Below, one piece after another: positions 24,912 to 34,153 of a stretch of 64,000 nt of DNA; the stretch's first letter is position 1; each line of letters begins with the position of its first letter. The notes under the pieces are model-generated. The model made no database searches. It had not been told where the DNA came from and was given only the letters and a program-made list of their open reading frames with translations. A program made the translations under genes and the position numbers. This stretch comes from WRDF01 sp031552235 (lineage in GTDB: Bacteria; Bacteroidota; Bacteroidia; Bacteroidales; Rikenellaceae): assembly GCA_031552235.1 (NCBI GenBank), contig JAVBMR010000004.1, positions 62,001 to 126,000 on the forward strand. The letters run 5' to 3'.

Positions 24912-26408
24912 TTAGTTCATATCATTGAATGTATCACCAACAAAATCAATGATATCGGCACTATTCATGGCTTCCTCTCCATAATAATTGGCCGCCTTTT
25001 CTCCCGCCGCCCCATGAACATAAACTCCTAACAATGCCGCTTCTTCGGGCGTATATCCTCTTGCAACAAGCCCGGTTATCAGTCCCGTCAATACATCGCC
25101 GCTCCCGCCTTTTGCCATGCCCGGCGTCCCTGTCGGGTTGAAGAATACCTGCCTGTCAGGCATGCAGATCATGGAATACGCCCCTTTGACAACCACAACC
25201 GACTTGAGTGCAATGGCCAAGTCCGAGGCCTTGTTTATTTTTTCTTCTTCCCCACTCCAGTCGCCGACCAGCCGCCGCAATTCACCAGGATGCGGCGTCA
25301 AAACAGAGCCAACGGGAATAAATTCACGCATTGATGAGTGTAATGCAATGATATTCAGTGCATCTGCATCAAGAACAATGCCATGCCTGCTTTGTTTCAG
25401 AAGCTCCGCTAATGCCTTCGTTGTCTGCGTGGCCTTTCCCAACCCACAGCCAATCCCGATCGACGCATATTTATCCAATTCCTCCGGCACTGTTGAGAAA
25501 TAATCTTCGGGGTCGATGCTCAACATTGCCGATGGGGCATTGGATGTGACCGAAACAGCTCCGTCTTTGGGTACATGCGTAGTCACGAGTCCGCATCCGG
25601 AGCGCAGCGCCGCGCTCGTCGAAAGCACGGCCGCGCCATACATTCCCTTGGAGCCGCATATGAGCAATGCGTGTCCGTAAGTTGCTTTATGTGAGAACTT
25701 AGCGCGCTTTTTAGTAAAGTTTTGAATTAAGTTAGGCGTGACGTATGAATATGATGTTCCGGCAACTTGCATATATTTTTCATCGAGGCCTATCGGCACG
25801 ATTTCGATCTCGCCGCAGCACTCGCCTGCCTCCGGCAAAAGCATCGCAAGCTTCGGGAATTCTATCGTCAATGTCAGGTCGGCATGTACAATATGGTCTG
25901 GATTATTGCCGAATTCTGTCTTCATACCGGATGGCATGTCTATGGAAATTACATAATGGCTGCAGCTATTGATCTGATCTACAACGTCTTTATAATCCCG
26001 GGCAAGCTCCCCTTTCACCCCTGAACCGAGCAGGGCGTCAATTATAACAATCTCATAATCATCAGAATGCGGCGGAATTTCTTCTATCAACCGCACATTG
26101 TCAGGCAGCCGGTCAAAATTAAACCGGCAATCTTCGCTTAATTCCACCGGCCGTGAGGCCATCATGACAAAACAGTTGAAACCGGCATTTCCCAGCATGC
26201 GCGCCATCGCCAACCCATCGCCGCCGTTATTGCCTTTCCCTATAACGAACACAAGCATTTTTTCAACCTCTGTCCGTTGCGCAACTGTCTGGGCCATAGC
26301 CTCTGAAGCCCGTTCCATTAAACCAATGGATTCAATAGGTTCATGCGCTATAGTATTGTTGTCAAGTTCCTTTATCTGGCTTCCAATCAAGATTTTCATG
26401 GGGATCAT
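24912..26408 (-). CDS. nnr: Bifunctional NAD(P)H-hydrate epimerase / ADP-dependent dehydratase
   Basis: A 498-residue metabolite-repair enzyme. The N-terminal YjeF_N epimerase (about 1-215) has GKGNNGGDGLAMARML and SIDMPSG. The C-terminal ribokinase-like dehydratase (about 230-490) has HPGELRRL and the GMAKGGSGDVLTGLI anion-hole segment with its catalytic Asp. Together they restore damaged NADHX/NADPHX. Start is either the ATG at 26408 or the one three codons later at 26399. It lies downstream of the nqr operon but after a terminator, so it is probably separately transcribed. Confidence 0.93.
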   Translation of the reverse strand: MIPMKILIGSQIKELDNNTIAHEPIESIGLMERASEAMAQTVAQRTEVEKMLVFVIGKGNNGGDGLAMARMLGNAGFNCFVMMASRPVELSEDCRFNFDRLPDNVRLIEEIPPHSDDYEIVIIDALLGSGVKGELARDYKDVVDQINSCSHYVISIDMPSGMKTEFGNNPDHIVHADLTLTIEFPKLAMLLPEAGECCGEIEIVPIGLDEKYMQVAGTSYSYVTPNLIQNFTKKRAKFSHKATYGHALLICGSKGMYGAAVLSTSAALRSGCGLVTTHVPKDGAVSVTSNAPSAMLSIDPEDYFSTVPEELDKYASIGIGCGLGKATQTTKALAELLKQSRHGIVLDADALNIIALHSSMREFIPVGSVLTPHPGELRRLVGDWSGEEEKINKASDLAIALKSVVVVKGAYSMICMPDRQVFFNPTGTPGMAKGGSGDVLTGLITGLVARGYTPEEAALLGVYVHGAAGEKAANYYGEEAMNSADIIDFVGDTFNDMN

Positions 26409-26431
26409 TTTAATACAAACCTACTAAAAAT

Positions 26432-26461
26432 AAATGAAAAAGAGGCCGCGAAGCCTCTTTT
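26432..26461 (-). terminator. nqr operon terminator
   Basis: Minus strand AAAAGAGGC-TTCGCG-GCCTCTTTTT, stem plus T-run, 21 bp after the nqrF stop. Confidence 0.85.
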
Positions 26462-26481
26462 CATAATATGTTGCCGGTGGC

Positions 26482-27726
26482 TTAGGACCCGAAGTCGTCG
26501 AACATAATGTTTTCGGATGGAACACCAAGGCTGTCAAGCATTTTGAATACAGCGGCGTTCATCATGGGAGGCCCGCAGAGGTAGTATTCAATATCTTCCG
26601 GCGCATCGTGATTCTTCAGGTAGTTGTCGAAAATAACCTGATGGATGAACCCGACATAGCCTTTCCAGTTGTCTTCCGGCTTCGGTTCAGAGAGCGCTAT
26701 GTTAAACTTAAAGTTCGGGTTATCGCTCTGAATTTTCTCAAAATCAGGTTCATAGAAAATTTCGCGCTTGCTGCGCGCACCATACCAGAACGTTGCCGGC
26801 ACTTTCGTGTGTTTCGTCATGAACAAGTCGAAGATATGCGAACGCATGGGAGCCATGCCTGCCCCGCCACCAATGAACATCTTCTCGTTCTGGGTCTCCT
26901 TGATAAAGAATTCCCCATAAGGCCCTGAGATAGTTATCTTATCTCCCGGTTTAAGTGAATAGATGTAAGACGAACATATACCGGGATTTACACTTGCGAA
27001 AGCTCCGGCATTTCTGTCCCATGGCGGGGTCGCGATACGGATATTCAGCATCACAATATTACCCTCAGCCGGGTGGTTGGCCATCGAGTAGGCGCGGAAC
27101 GTAGGCTCCGGGTTTTTGGTCACAAGCCCCCACATATTCATCTGGTCCCAATCCTCGCGGTACTGCTCCTCAACATCGAAATCGCTGAATTTGATCTCGT
27201 CGTACTTCGGGACATCTATCTGTATGTACCCGCCCGAACGGAATTTAAGTTCCTCTCCCACAGGTAGTTTAACCACGAATTCCTTGATAAATGTAGCGAC
27301 GTTATGGTTCGAAACCACCTCGCACTCCCATTTTTTCACGCCAAGCACCTCTTCCGGCACATGTATCTTCATGTCCTCTTTCACTTTGACCTGGCAACCA
27401 AGGCGCCATTTGTCCTTCTGTTCGCGACGCGTGAAGAAGTTCACCTCGGTGGGGAGAATCTCGCCCCCACCCTCAAGCACCTGGCATTTGCACATCCCGC
27501 ACGAACCGCCACCACCGCATGCCGACGGCAGGAAGATGCCGTTGTTCGAAAGTGTCGTCAGGAGCGTCGAACCAGACTCGACGGTCAGGATCTTTTCATC
27601 ATCGTTCACGTTGATCGTGACGTTGCCCGAACTCGTGAGCTTCGCCTTTGCATAGAGCAGGATGCCCACAAGCACCATTACCACCGCAAGGAAAGCTGCA
27701 ATAGCTACTATAATTGTCATACTCAT
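26482..27726 (-). CDS. nqrF: Na+-translocating NADH:quinone reductase subunit F
   Basis: The electron-input subunit, 414 residues. An N-terminal membrane helix (about 4-26) is followed by a ferredoxin-type [2Fe-2S] site LPSACGGGGSCGMCKC plus Cys in WRLGCQVKV (about 70-112), an FAD domain with RAYSMANHP (about 208) and an NADH domain with GGGAGMAPMRSH (about 275) and CGPPMM near 385. It oxidises NADH on the cytoplasmic face and passes electrons to NqrB/C. It is the last gene of the six-gene operon, followed by a terminator. An alternative ATG lies two codons in. Confidence 0.96.
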   Translation of the reverse strand: MSMTIIVAIAAFLAVVMVLVGILLYAKAKLTSSGNVTINVNDDEKILTVESGSTLLTTLSNNGIFLPSACGGGGSCGMCKCQVLEGGGEILPTEVNFFTRREQKDKWRLGCQVKVKEDMKIHVPEEVLGVKKWECEVVSNHNVATFIKEFVVKLPVGEELKFRSGGYIQIDVPKYDEIKFSDFDVEEQYREDWDQMNMWGLVTKNPEPTFRAYSMANHPAEGNIVMLNIRIATPPWDRNAGAFASVNPGICSSYIYSLKPGDKITISGPYGEFFIKETQNEKMFIGGGAGMAPMRSHIFDLFMTKHTKVPATFWYGARSKREIFYEPDFEKIQSDNPNFKFNIALSEPKPEDNWKGYVGFIHQVIFDNYLKNHDAPEDIEYYLCGPPMMNAAVFKMLDSLGVPSENIMFDDFGS

Positions 27727-27744
27727 CTCAATCTCTCCTATCCT

Positions 27745-28359
27745 TTAGAGTTGAATCCCGAGGAAGGTCATGAACGCTATCCCCATCAACCCGGTGATTA
27801 TGAATGTGATACCTGCGCCTTTGAGCGGGGCCGGGATCTGCGAATAAGTGACCCTTTCGCGAATAGCGGCCATCATAATGATAGCAAGCCACCAACCGAT
27901 ACCGGAACCGAGGCCATAGCAGGTTGCCTGGCCGAGGCTTACGAATTCCCTCTCCTGCATGAAGAGCGATCCCCCCATGATCGCGCAGTTAACGGCTATG
28001 AGCGGCAGGAAGATCCCGAGGGTGTTGTAAAGTCCCGGGGCGAATTTTTCCACGACCATTTCCACAAGCTGCACGAACGCCGCGATCACGGCGATGAACA
28101 CGATAAAACTGAGGAAGCTGAGGTCGATCCCGGTCATTTCGGAGCTTATCCAGCTCAGTGCGCCTTCTTTGAGTACGTATTCGTTAAGGAGCCAGTTGAG
28201 CGGCACGGTCATCGTCATCACGAATATGACGGCGATCCCGAGGCCCATAGCCGTTTTCACGCTCTTGCTTACGGCAATGTAGGAACACATCCCGAAGAAG
28301 TAGGCGAAAACCATGTTGTCGATAAAGATCGACTTTATAAATATATTAAAACTCTCCAT
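27745..28359 (-). CDS. nqrE: Na+-NQR subunit E
   Basis: A 204-residue integral membrane subunit with six hydrophobic helices, start ESFNIFIKSIFIDNMVFAYFFGMCSYIAVSK. The conserved Cys in FGMCSY and another in VNCAIMG-type sequence are the cysteines that, with NqrD, coordinate the membrane iron centre in the Vibrio enzyme. Spacing to nqrF is 18 nt and to nqrD 16 nt. Confidence 0.95.
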   Translation of the reverse strand: MESFNIFIKSIFIDNMVFAYFFGMCSYIAVSKSVKTAMGLGIAVIFVMTMTVPLNWLLNEYVLKEGALSWISSEMTGIDLSFLSFIVFIAVIAAFVQLVEMVVEKFAPGLYNTLGIFLPLIAVNCAIMGGSLFMQEREFVSLGQATCYGLGSGIGWWLAIIMMAAIRERVTYSQIPAPLKGAGITFIITGLMGIAFMTFLGIQL

Positions 28360-28375
28360 ATACTTTCGCCTTTAA

Positions 28376-29023
28376 TTATTTCTCTATCAGGTCTTTTTTC
28401 CAACTGCGGTGTACCCAGATGATGATACCCACGATGATCAGCGCCATAGGGGGCAGCAGCATCAGGCCGTTGTTCGAATAGCCGGCCTCATAGAAACTCT
28501 GCGGTATTACCTGATAGCCCCAAAGGGTTCCGGCGCCTAAAAGTTCGCGGAAAATACCTATTATAATAAGTATCAACCCGTAGCCCACCCCGTTGCCGAC
28601 GCCGTCGAGGAACGATGGCCACGGTTTGTTGCCGAGGGCGAACGCTTCCACGCGCCCCATCAATATACAGTTCGTAATTATAAGCCCCACGAACACAGAT
28701 AGTTGCTTGCTAATATCGTAAACATAAGCTTTGAGTACCTGGTCTACGAGGATTACAAGGAACGCGATGACCACGAGCTGCACGATTATGCGTATACGCC
28801 CAGGCACAGAGTTGCGCAGCAGCGACATTATCAGGTTTGCGAACGCCGTCACAACAGTCACCGACACAGCCATCACGAACGCCGGCTGGAGTTTTGCCGT
28901 AACCGCGAGTGCCGAGCAGATACCGAGTATCTGCACCACCACTGGGTTGCTCGCGCTCAACGGGCCGAGCATCAGTTGCCTGTTCTTAGCCGAGAACAAT
29001 GGCTCTTTATCTTTATTACTCAT
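28376..29023 (-). CDS. nqrD: Na+-NQR subunit D
   Basis: A 215-residue, six-helix membrane subunit. PVVVQILGICSALAV and ITNCILMGRVEAFA hold the two cysteines that pair with those of NqrE. The C-terminus has a soluble SWKKDLIEK. The start overlaps the end of nqrC by 8 nt. Length is typical. Confidence 0.95.
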   Translation of the reverse strand: MSNKDKEPLFSAKNRQLMLGPLSASNPVVVQILGICSALAVTAKLQPAFVMAVSVTVVTAFANLIMSLLRNSVPGRIRIIVQLVVIAFLVILVDQVLKAYVYDISKQLSVFVGLIITNCILMGRVEAFALGNKPWPSFLDGVGNGVGYGLILIIIGIFRELLGAGTLWGYQVIPQSFYEAGYSNNGLMLLPPMALIIVGIIIWVHRSWKKDLIEK

Positions 29024-29864
29024 TTTCTTCGACTGTTAAAGGTTCGTCATGTTCGATAACTGGAAGCACAGGATTTGATTCATCTACGATCTTTCCATCG
29101 TTCTCGTCAAGAACGGGTGAAGAAGCTATGGCCCCATTTTTATGTTTCTCTATGAACCCAGCATAGCCTTTAAGATTCGTCACGAGCATATTCTGAACGC
29201 CCTTGCTCGTGATAGTGCCACCACTAATGGCGTCAACCGCATTGGGATTTCCGGCGGATGAACCGGCGCCCTTGAGTACGCTTACGCCTACGATTTCGTT
29301 GCCGTCGAAAATGCTTTTGCCTTTGAACTGACCCTGAAAAGCAGGCGTCGCTATCTCGGCGCCGAGTCCCGGCGTTTCGCCTTTATGGGCAAATACGACA
29401 CCTGAAATTGTCGCCATGTCGCTTTCGAGTGCGAGGTAGCCCCAGATCGGCCCCCAAAGCCCCGAGCCCCACAACGGAAGTATGTAAAGTATTTCGCCCG
29501 AGTCTTTCTTGCCCACGAACACCGGAAGCACGCGCTGTTCTTCGGGTTTCGCGTATTCGGCCTTGAGGCTTCCGAGGAGTACGAACGCATCCGCGCCTTC
29601 GACCTTGTCGCCTTTGGCGTCCACCGCGAAACTTTCGGTTATATACTTGGCATACTGCTCGTTGATGTAGGCGGTTTTGTCTTTGGCCTTGTCGGCGTCC
29701 TGCCCCTGCCCGATCGACATAAGGATCGCGCCTTTGGTCTCATTGTCCTGATTGGCCTTCTGCTTCGGCTGGAGCGAGAGCGACGCGAACGCCAGCACGA
29801 GCGCTACGATCACGACCATCACGACCGAGTATATTATTATATATGTATTACTGTTCTTGTTCAT
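29016..29864 (-). CDS. nqrC: Na+-NQR subunit C
   Basis: A 282-residue subunit with an N-terminal membrane helix (about 9-32) and a periplasmic FMN-binding domain. The covalent flavin site reads ISGGTITSKGVQNML (about 222-236), where Thr carries FMN by a phosphoester. The usual SGAT is SGGT here, which keeps the flavinylated Thr. A Glu/Asp-rich tail of about 40 residues after KHKNGAIASS exceeds the Vibrio protein and is of unknown use. It starts 12 nt after nqrB. An apbE flavin transferase is needed but is not in the window. Confidence 0.94.
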   Translation of the reverse strand: MNKNSNTYIIIYSVVMVVIVALVLAFASLSLQPKQKANQDNETKGAILMSIGQGQDADKAKDKTAYINEQYAKYITESFAVDAKGDKVEGADAFVLLGSLKAEYAKPEEQRVLPVFVGKKDSGEILYILPLWGSGLWGPIWGYLALESDMATISGVVFAHKGETPGLGAEIATPAFQGQFKGKSIFDGNEIVGVSVLKGAGSSAGNPNAVDAISGGTITSKGVQNMLVTNLKGYAGFIEKHKNGAIASSPVLDENDGKIVDESNPVLPVIEHDEPLTVEENE

Positions 29865-29876
29865 CTCGCGTCCTCC

Positions 29877-31064
29877 TTATGCTTTAACGGTTTTGAGCCT
29901 CTTGTTGCGGCGCTTCACGTTGGCCTCGACCACATAGTGGTCAACCAGCGGGGCCAGCGCGTTCATAAAGAGGATCGAGAGCATCATTCCTTCCGGATAC
30001 CCGGGATTCACCACACGCACCAGCACCGCGATAGCCCCGATCAGGAACCCGCAGATGAATTTACCCTTGTTGGTTTGCGATGCCGTCACCGGGTCGGTGG
30101 CCATGAAGACCGCCCCGAACGCGAACCCGCCCATTACAAGGTGGTAATACGCAGGCATATCCATGTAGGCGTTGCCGCCTATCGCGTTGAACAGCAAGCC
30201 CATCAGAAGTCCGCCGGCAAACACGCTGGTCATGATGCGCCAGCTTGCCACGCCCGACCAAAGCAGGATCACGGCACCCAGCAGGATCGCGATAACCGAC
30301 GTTTCGCCGATACTTCCCGGGATCGTACCTATTATCATATCGCCGAGCGAATAGCCTCCGAAATTGAGTGTCCCGCTCGAAACGCTTTCAGACAGCGTCG
30401 TGAGCGGTGTCGCACCAGAAAAACCGTCTATGTAGGCTCCGGCTTTGCCAAATCCCCTCACCCACACGGTCTCGCCCGAAATGAATGGTGTGTATGCGAA
30501 GAATACGAACGCGCGTGCCAAAAGCGCCGGGTTGAAGATGTTCATCCCCGTTCCGCCGAACACTTCCTTGCCTATGATGACCGCGAAAGCTACCGCCACC
30601 GCAACCATCCAAAGCGGCACGTCGATAGGCATGATAAGCGGGATAAGCATACCGCTCACAAGGAAACCTTCGTTGATTTCGTGTCCGCGCACCTGCGCGA
30701 AAATGAATTCGATCCCCAGACCCACTATATAAGATACGAGTATCAGCGGGAGGACCCTCCAGAACCCGTACCACCAGCAGCCGAGTATCGACTCTGCTTG
30801 GGCGAGTTCGCCTATCGCGCGAAAATGCTGGAGCCCGGTGTTGTACATCCCGAACAGCAGCGCCGGCATCAGCGCGATGACTACCATTATCATCACCCTC
30901 TTCGTGTCGTTCACGTCCCTTATGTGGGCGCCCTTTTTCGTCACGGCGTTCGGAACGAAAAGGAACGTCTCGAAACCGTCGAACGTCGAGTGCAGCCAGC
31001 TGAACCGGCCGCCCTTCTCGAACTGGGGCTTGAACTTATCTACTATATTCCTGAGTTTTTTCAT
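29877..31064 (-). CDS. nqrB: Na+-NQR subunit B
   Basis: A 395-residue membrane subunit with about nine to ten helices. GFSGATPLTTL (about 219-229) contains the Thr that binds FMN covalently. NqrB holds the main sodium channel and the riboflavin/quinone site. The N-terminus is amphipathic (MKKLRNIVDKFKPQFEKGG), as in other NqrB. It starts 2 nt after the nqrA stop, so translation is coupled. Confidence 0.95.
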   Translation of the reverse strand: MKKLRNIVDKFKPQFEKGGRFSWLHSTFDGFETFLFVPNAVTKKGAHIRDVNDTKRVMIMVVIALMPALLFGMYNTGLQHFRAIGELAQAESILGCWWYGFWRVLPLILVSYIVGLGIEFIFAQVRGHEINEGFLVSGMLIPLIMPIDVPLWMVAVAVAFAVIIGKEVFGGTGMNIFNPALLARAFVFFAYTPFISGETVWVRGFGKAGAYIDGFSGATPLTTLSESVSSGTLNFGGYSLGDMIIGTIPGSIGETSVIAILLGAVILLWSGVASWRIMTSVFAGGLLMGLLFNAIGGNAYMDMPAYYHLVMGGFAFGAVFMATDPVTASQTNKGKFICGFLIGAIAVLVRVVNPGYPEGMMLSILFMNALAPLVDHYVVEANVKRRNKRLKTVKA

Positions 31065-31066
31065 GC

Positions 31067-32425
31067 TTATCCAAGTTCTTGAATCATAAGGTTAATACCG
31101 TCGCGCACAGTCTGTTGGATATCGTTTTTCGACGGGTCTACGAATTCGCAAAGCGCCAGGTCCTCTTCCACTATCTCGTAGATCCCGAGGTTTTCCATTT
31201 TGTCTATATCCTTGGCGAGTATCGCTTTGAGAAGGTACATCGGGTAGATATCCATCGGCACATAGCGTTCGAAAAGGCCGGTCACGATATAGGGGCGGTG
31301 TCCGCCGTGCAGGTTGGTGTCGAGTACGTATGTCTTCTTCGGGCACAACCACGAGAAGTAAGACCTTGAAACCGAGAACTTATCGCAGCGCGGCATCGCC
31401 CAGCCGAGGAATTCGTACTTGTCGCCTTCCGGGATGACCGTTACCTGGTTCGTGTTGAAAGCGATGTAACCGCGCGGGTCGGCCTTCCTGCCCGAAAGCA
31501 CGTTGCCGCTGATGATCCTGACTTTATCGTTGCGTCCCTGGCGCTTGATGTTGCCGCACAGAAGCGACACGAAAGGAGCGCCTGACACAGCTTTAACATA
31601 TACAGGTTCAATGAGTTCCGAACCGGTAAGTGCGTAAACCTTCGTCATGTCGAGTTTGCCGGTATTGATCAGGCGGCCTATTATGGCGACAGCCTGAATA
31701 TCAATCGTCCACACTACCTCCCCTTTATTGACAGGGTCTACGTGATGTATCTGAACACCCACGTTACCGGCAGGATGCGGGCCTTTAAAGGCAGTTTTTT
31801 CCGCATTCGCCACTTTCGAAACCGCACCGTCAGCACCGGCCTTGACACCTAAATGCACCTTGCCTGCGGTAAGTTTTTTGAGCGCTTCGAAACCGGCTTT
31901 GAGATTTTCTTCCTCTCCTGCAAGCGCGAAATCCATGTCCGGCGCAAGCGGCGCAGAATCGAATCCCGATACGAAAATGGCTTTCGGCTCGTCGGCCGGG
32001 TTGGCCACGATGCCGTAAGGGCGCTGCGTGACGAAAGGCCACAAACCGCTCCCAAGCAACAACTCCTTCACATCCTCTTTCGAGGTTTTCTCGACAGGTT
32101 TGATGTCGAATTTCTCGCTGGTCTGCTTCCCGTCGGCGTTTATCGCCACGAAAAGTACTTTTCGTTTATCTCCCCTCGTGATGCAATCCACAGTCCCGCT
32201 GACGGGCGACGTGAAAAGTATCTCGGGATGATACTTGTCGAAAAAGAGGGGGGTCCCCGCTTTCACGGCATCGCCGGGCCGCACGAGCAGCTTCGGCACG
32301 ACGCCCGAGAAATCGAGCGGCGACACGCCGTAACTCTCGGCCATTGGAAGCTCGACTATACGCCTTTCCGCCTCCCCCGCCAGCTTGATGTCGAGACCTC
32401 TTTTAAGTTTGATTATTTTCGACAT
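31067..32425 (-). CDS. nqrA: Na+-NQR subunit A
   Basis: A 452-residue peripheral, cytoplasmic quinone-binding subunit and first gene of nqrABCDEF. It begins MSKIIKLKRGLDIKLAGEA and contains the biotinyl-like hammerhead segment (LLVRPGDAVKAGTPLFFDK, about 46-64) and the SLBB/Rnf-type domain (about 260-330). Its length matches Bacteroidetes NqrA. The complex couples NADH oxidation to sodium export, a main energy route in anaerobic Bacteroidales. Upstream are a -7 box and a Crp-like palindrome. Confidence 0.96.
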   Translation of the reverse strand: MSKIIKLKRGLDIKLAGEAERRIVELPMAESYGVSPLDFSGVVPKLLVRPGDAVKAGTPLFFDKYHPEILFTSPVSGTVDCITRGDKRKVLFVAINADGKQTSEKFDIKPVEKTSKEDVKELLLGSGLWPFVTQRPYGIVANPADEPKAIFVSGFDSAPLAPDMDFALAGEEENLKAGFEALKKLTAGKVHLGVKAGADGAVSKVANAEKTAFKGPHPAGNVGVQIHHVDPVNKGEVVWTIDIQAVAIIGRLINTGKLDMTKVYALTGSELIEPVYVKAVSGAPFVSLLCGNIKRQGRNDKVRIISGNVLSGRKADPRGYIAFNTNQVTVIPEGDKYEFLGWAMPRCDKFSVSRSYFSWLCPKKTYVLDTNLHGGHRPYIVTGLFERYVPMDIYPMYLLKAILAKDIDKMENLGIYEIVEEDLALCEFVDPSKNDIQQTVRDGINLMIQELG

Positions 32426-32483
32426 TCGGTTATGGATTTTATTTTGTTTGGTATTGAGTTTTCAGGATTTTGTTAAAACGCAG

Positions 32484-32491
32484 CAAATTTA
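32484..32491 (-). promoter_or_regulatory. -7 box of the nqr operon
   Basis: Minus strand TAAATTTG with a TTG 22 nt upstream (32514-32516 region). The leader to nqrA would be about 50 nt. Confidence 0.5.
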
Positions 32492-32520
32492 CATTTTTAT
32501 TTCCTGAAAATACCAAGTCG

Positions 32521-32538
32521 TTGTGATTTTTTTCACAA
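32521..32538. promoter_or_regulatory. Crp/Fnr-type palindrome upstream of nqrA
   Basis: TTGTGA-TTTTTT-TCACAA contains the exact TGTGA-N6-TCACA layout recognised by Crp-type regulators. Its centre is about 50 bp upstream of the inferred nqr transcription start, and about 130 bp from the divergent tatD promoter, so it suits activation of nqr. Binding is inferred only. Confidence 0.5.
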
Positions 32539-32541
32539 TAA

Positions 32542-32602
32542 TTGCAAGCGTACGTTATTTGCTGTACAATGCATTAATTAATAATTATTTATGCGCTTGC
32601 AA
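32542..32602. repeat. Spaced inverted repeat between nqrA and tatD
   Basis: TTGCAAGCG (32542-32550) and CGCTTGCAA (32594-32602) are perfect 9-bp inverted copies separated by 43 bp of AT-rich DNA. It could be paired operator half-sites or a looping element between divergent promoters. Confidence 0.45.
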
Positions 32603-32661
32603 AAACTGTCCGGAATAAGATTTTAAACCTGCAGCTAACTGTCGGATTCAATAGAAAAACT

Positions 32662-32669
32662 TATATTTG
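32662..32669 (+). promoter_or_regulatory. -7 box for tatD-tcdA
   Basis: TATATTTG, full match. It ends only 4 nt before the ATG at 32674, which favours the second ATG (32695) as the start. Confidence 0.6.
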
Positions 32670-32694
32670 TATCATGATTTCCAATCCTGCGACA

Positions 32695-33333
32695 ATGGAA
32701 GGCACTTGTTTTATTGATTTACATACACACGCGCAACACACTGATTCATTGTGTGTAATATCATATGAGGTTGGCTCGGGGAAGCCGTTTCCCGACTCCG
32801 ATTTCGTGAGCGCCGGAGTGCACCCCTGGGATGCGGAAAAGGTCGACATGAACGATGCCGTGCGGTTTCTCGAAACGGCGCAGGTTGCAGCCATAGGCGA
32901 GATCGGGCTTGATTTTTCGCGCGATATCGACCGCGGGCGGCAGGAGGAGGTTTTCAGGGCGCAGCTTGAGGTTGCAGCGCGACGCGGCCTGCCGGTCATA
33001 CTGCACTGTGTCAGAGCGCATAACGAGATCCTGCGAATACTCCCTGAATACCACCTCAAAGCGGTGGTATTTCATGGCTACACCGGCAGTAAGGAACTCA
33101 CTGCAACTATCACGGGTAAAGGATATTACATATCATTAGGTGAACGATCGCTCGAATCTGACAAAACCATCGAATCAATACGTAGGACAGATGCCGGTTT
33201 CATGTTCGCCGAAACCGATACTTCAGACATTCCCATTGAAGCCATTTATAACTCCATAGCAGTTATCAAAAAAGTTGAAGTGACAGAACTTAAAACATTA
33301 ATTTACAATAATTTCAAAAAAATATTCGGATGA
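32695..33333 (+). CDS. TatD-family metal-dependent hydrolase
   Basis: A TIM-barrel amidohydrolase-type nuclease, 212 residues from the chosen start. Metal ligands are visible in FIDLHTHAQH (HxH, about 10-12), GEIGLDFS (Glu, about 72), ILHCVRAHNE (His, about 108), VVFHGYTGS (His, about 130) and FAETDTSDIP (Asp, about 178). TatD proteins have 3'-5' DNase/RNase activity in repair and RNA quality control. It is somewhat short compared with E. coli TatD (about 260). It overlaps the next gene by ATGA. The alternative ATG at 32674 adds seven residues. Confidence 0.88.
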   Translation: MEGTCFIDLHTHAQHTDSLCVISYEVGSGKPFPDSDFVSAGVHPWDAEKVDMNDAVRFLETAQVAAIGEIGLDFSRDIDRGRQEEVFRAQLEVAARRGLPVILHCVRAHNEILRILPEYHLKAVVFHGYTGSKELTATITGKGYYISLGERSLESDKTIESIRRTDAGFMFAETDTSDIPIEAIYNSIAVIKKVEVTELKTLIYNNFKKIFG

Positions 33334-34064
33334 GTATGGATAGTATCCCGGGGTGGCTTGAGCGCACGGAACTTTTGCTCGGGAAGGAAAAATTGAACGT
33401 CCTTAGGGATGCGCATGTGCTTGTCGTGGGGCTTGGGGGCGTGGGGGCATATGCCGCCGAAATGATCGCGAGAGCAGGCGTTGGACGTATGACAATCGCC
33501 GATGCCGACATGGTTTCCGAAAGCAATATCAACCGCCAGCTCATCGCACTCCACTCCACAGTCAATTCATATAAGACTGATCTTGTGAAAGAAAGGCTTC
33601 TCGATATAAACCCAAACATTAACATAAACGCGATAACGAAATACATAAGGGACGATGATACCGACCTCTTGCTGGACGCTGCGAAATATGATTATGTGGT
33701 CGATGCGATCGACACTCTTTCACCGAAAGTGAACCTGATCAAAGGCGCCCTCGACAAGCATATTCCGCTCGTAAGTTCCATGGGGTCAGGAGCAAAGACC
33801 GACCCCGCGCAAGTCCGTATCGGCGATATTTCCAAGACGCACCACTGCCCTCTCGCCCACATGTTGCGCAAAAGACTCCACAAACTTGGCATACATAAGG
33901 GTTTTCAGGCCGTTTTCTCACCCGAACCCGTTCGCGAAGGCTCGATGATAATCGCCGAGGAAACGAATAAAAAATCGAACGTGGGCACAATATCCTACAT
34001 GCCCGCGATATTCGGATGTTTTTGTGCGTCGGTCGTTATCAGAGGTTTAATTAACGAAATCTAA
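33330..34064 (+). CDS. tcdA: tRNA threonylcarbamoyladenosine dehydratase (TcdA/CsdL)
   Basis: A 244-residue E1-like ATP-dependent enzyme that cyclises t6A37 to ct6A in tRNAs. The nucleotide loop is VLVVGLGGVGAYAAEMIARAG (split near residue 30-50), with the adenylation residues in DADMVSESNINRQLIAL (about 58-74) and VVDAIDTLSPKVNLI. GAKTDPAQVRIGDI matches the TcdA group rather than MoeB/ThiF. It overlaps tatD by ATGA. The Cys in the C-terminal FGCFCASV is at the position of other family cysteines. Confidence 0.92.
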   Translation: MSMDSIPGWLERTELLLGKEKLNVLRDAHVLVVGLGGVGAYAAEMIARAGVGRMTIADADMVSESNINRQLIALHSTVNSYKTDLVKERLLDINPNININAITKYIRDDDTDLLLDAAKYDYVVDAIDTLSPKVNLIKGALDKHIPLVSSMGSGAKTDPAQVRIGDISKTHHCPLAHMLRKRLHKLGIHKGFQAVFSPEPVREGSMIIAEETNKKSNVGTISYMPAIFGCFCASVVIRGLINEI

Positions 34065-34153
34065 GTATTTGCTATGTAAATAAATAACACGATCAAAAAA
34101 GGAACGGTTTTTGCGCCTCGCATGCTCGAAAACACACTTATAAAATCAGAAAA

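Noticed and set aside
29937..31082. 381-codon plus-strand open frame opposite nqrB
   Set aside because: It mirrors nqrB and is rich in His/Arg/Glu as antisense frames of membrane genes are; nqrB is certain.
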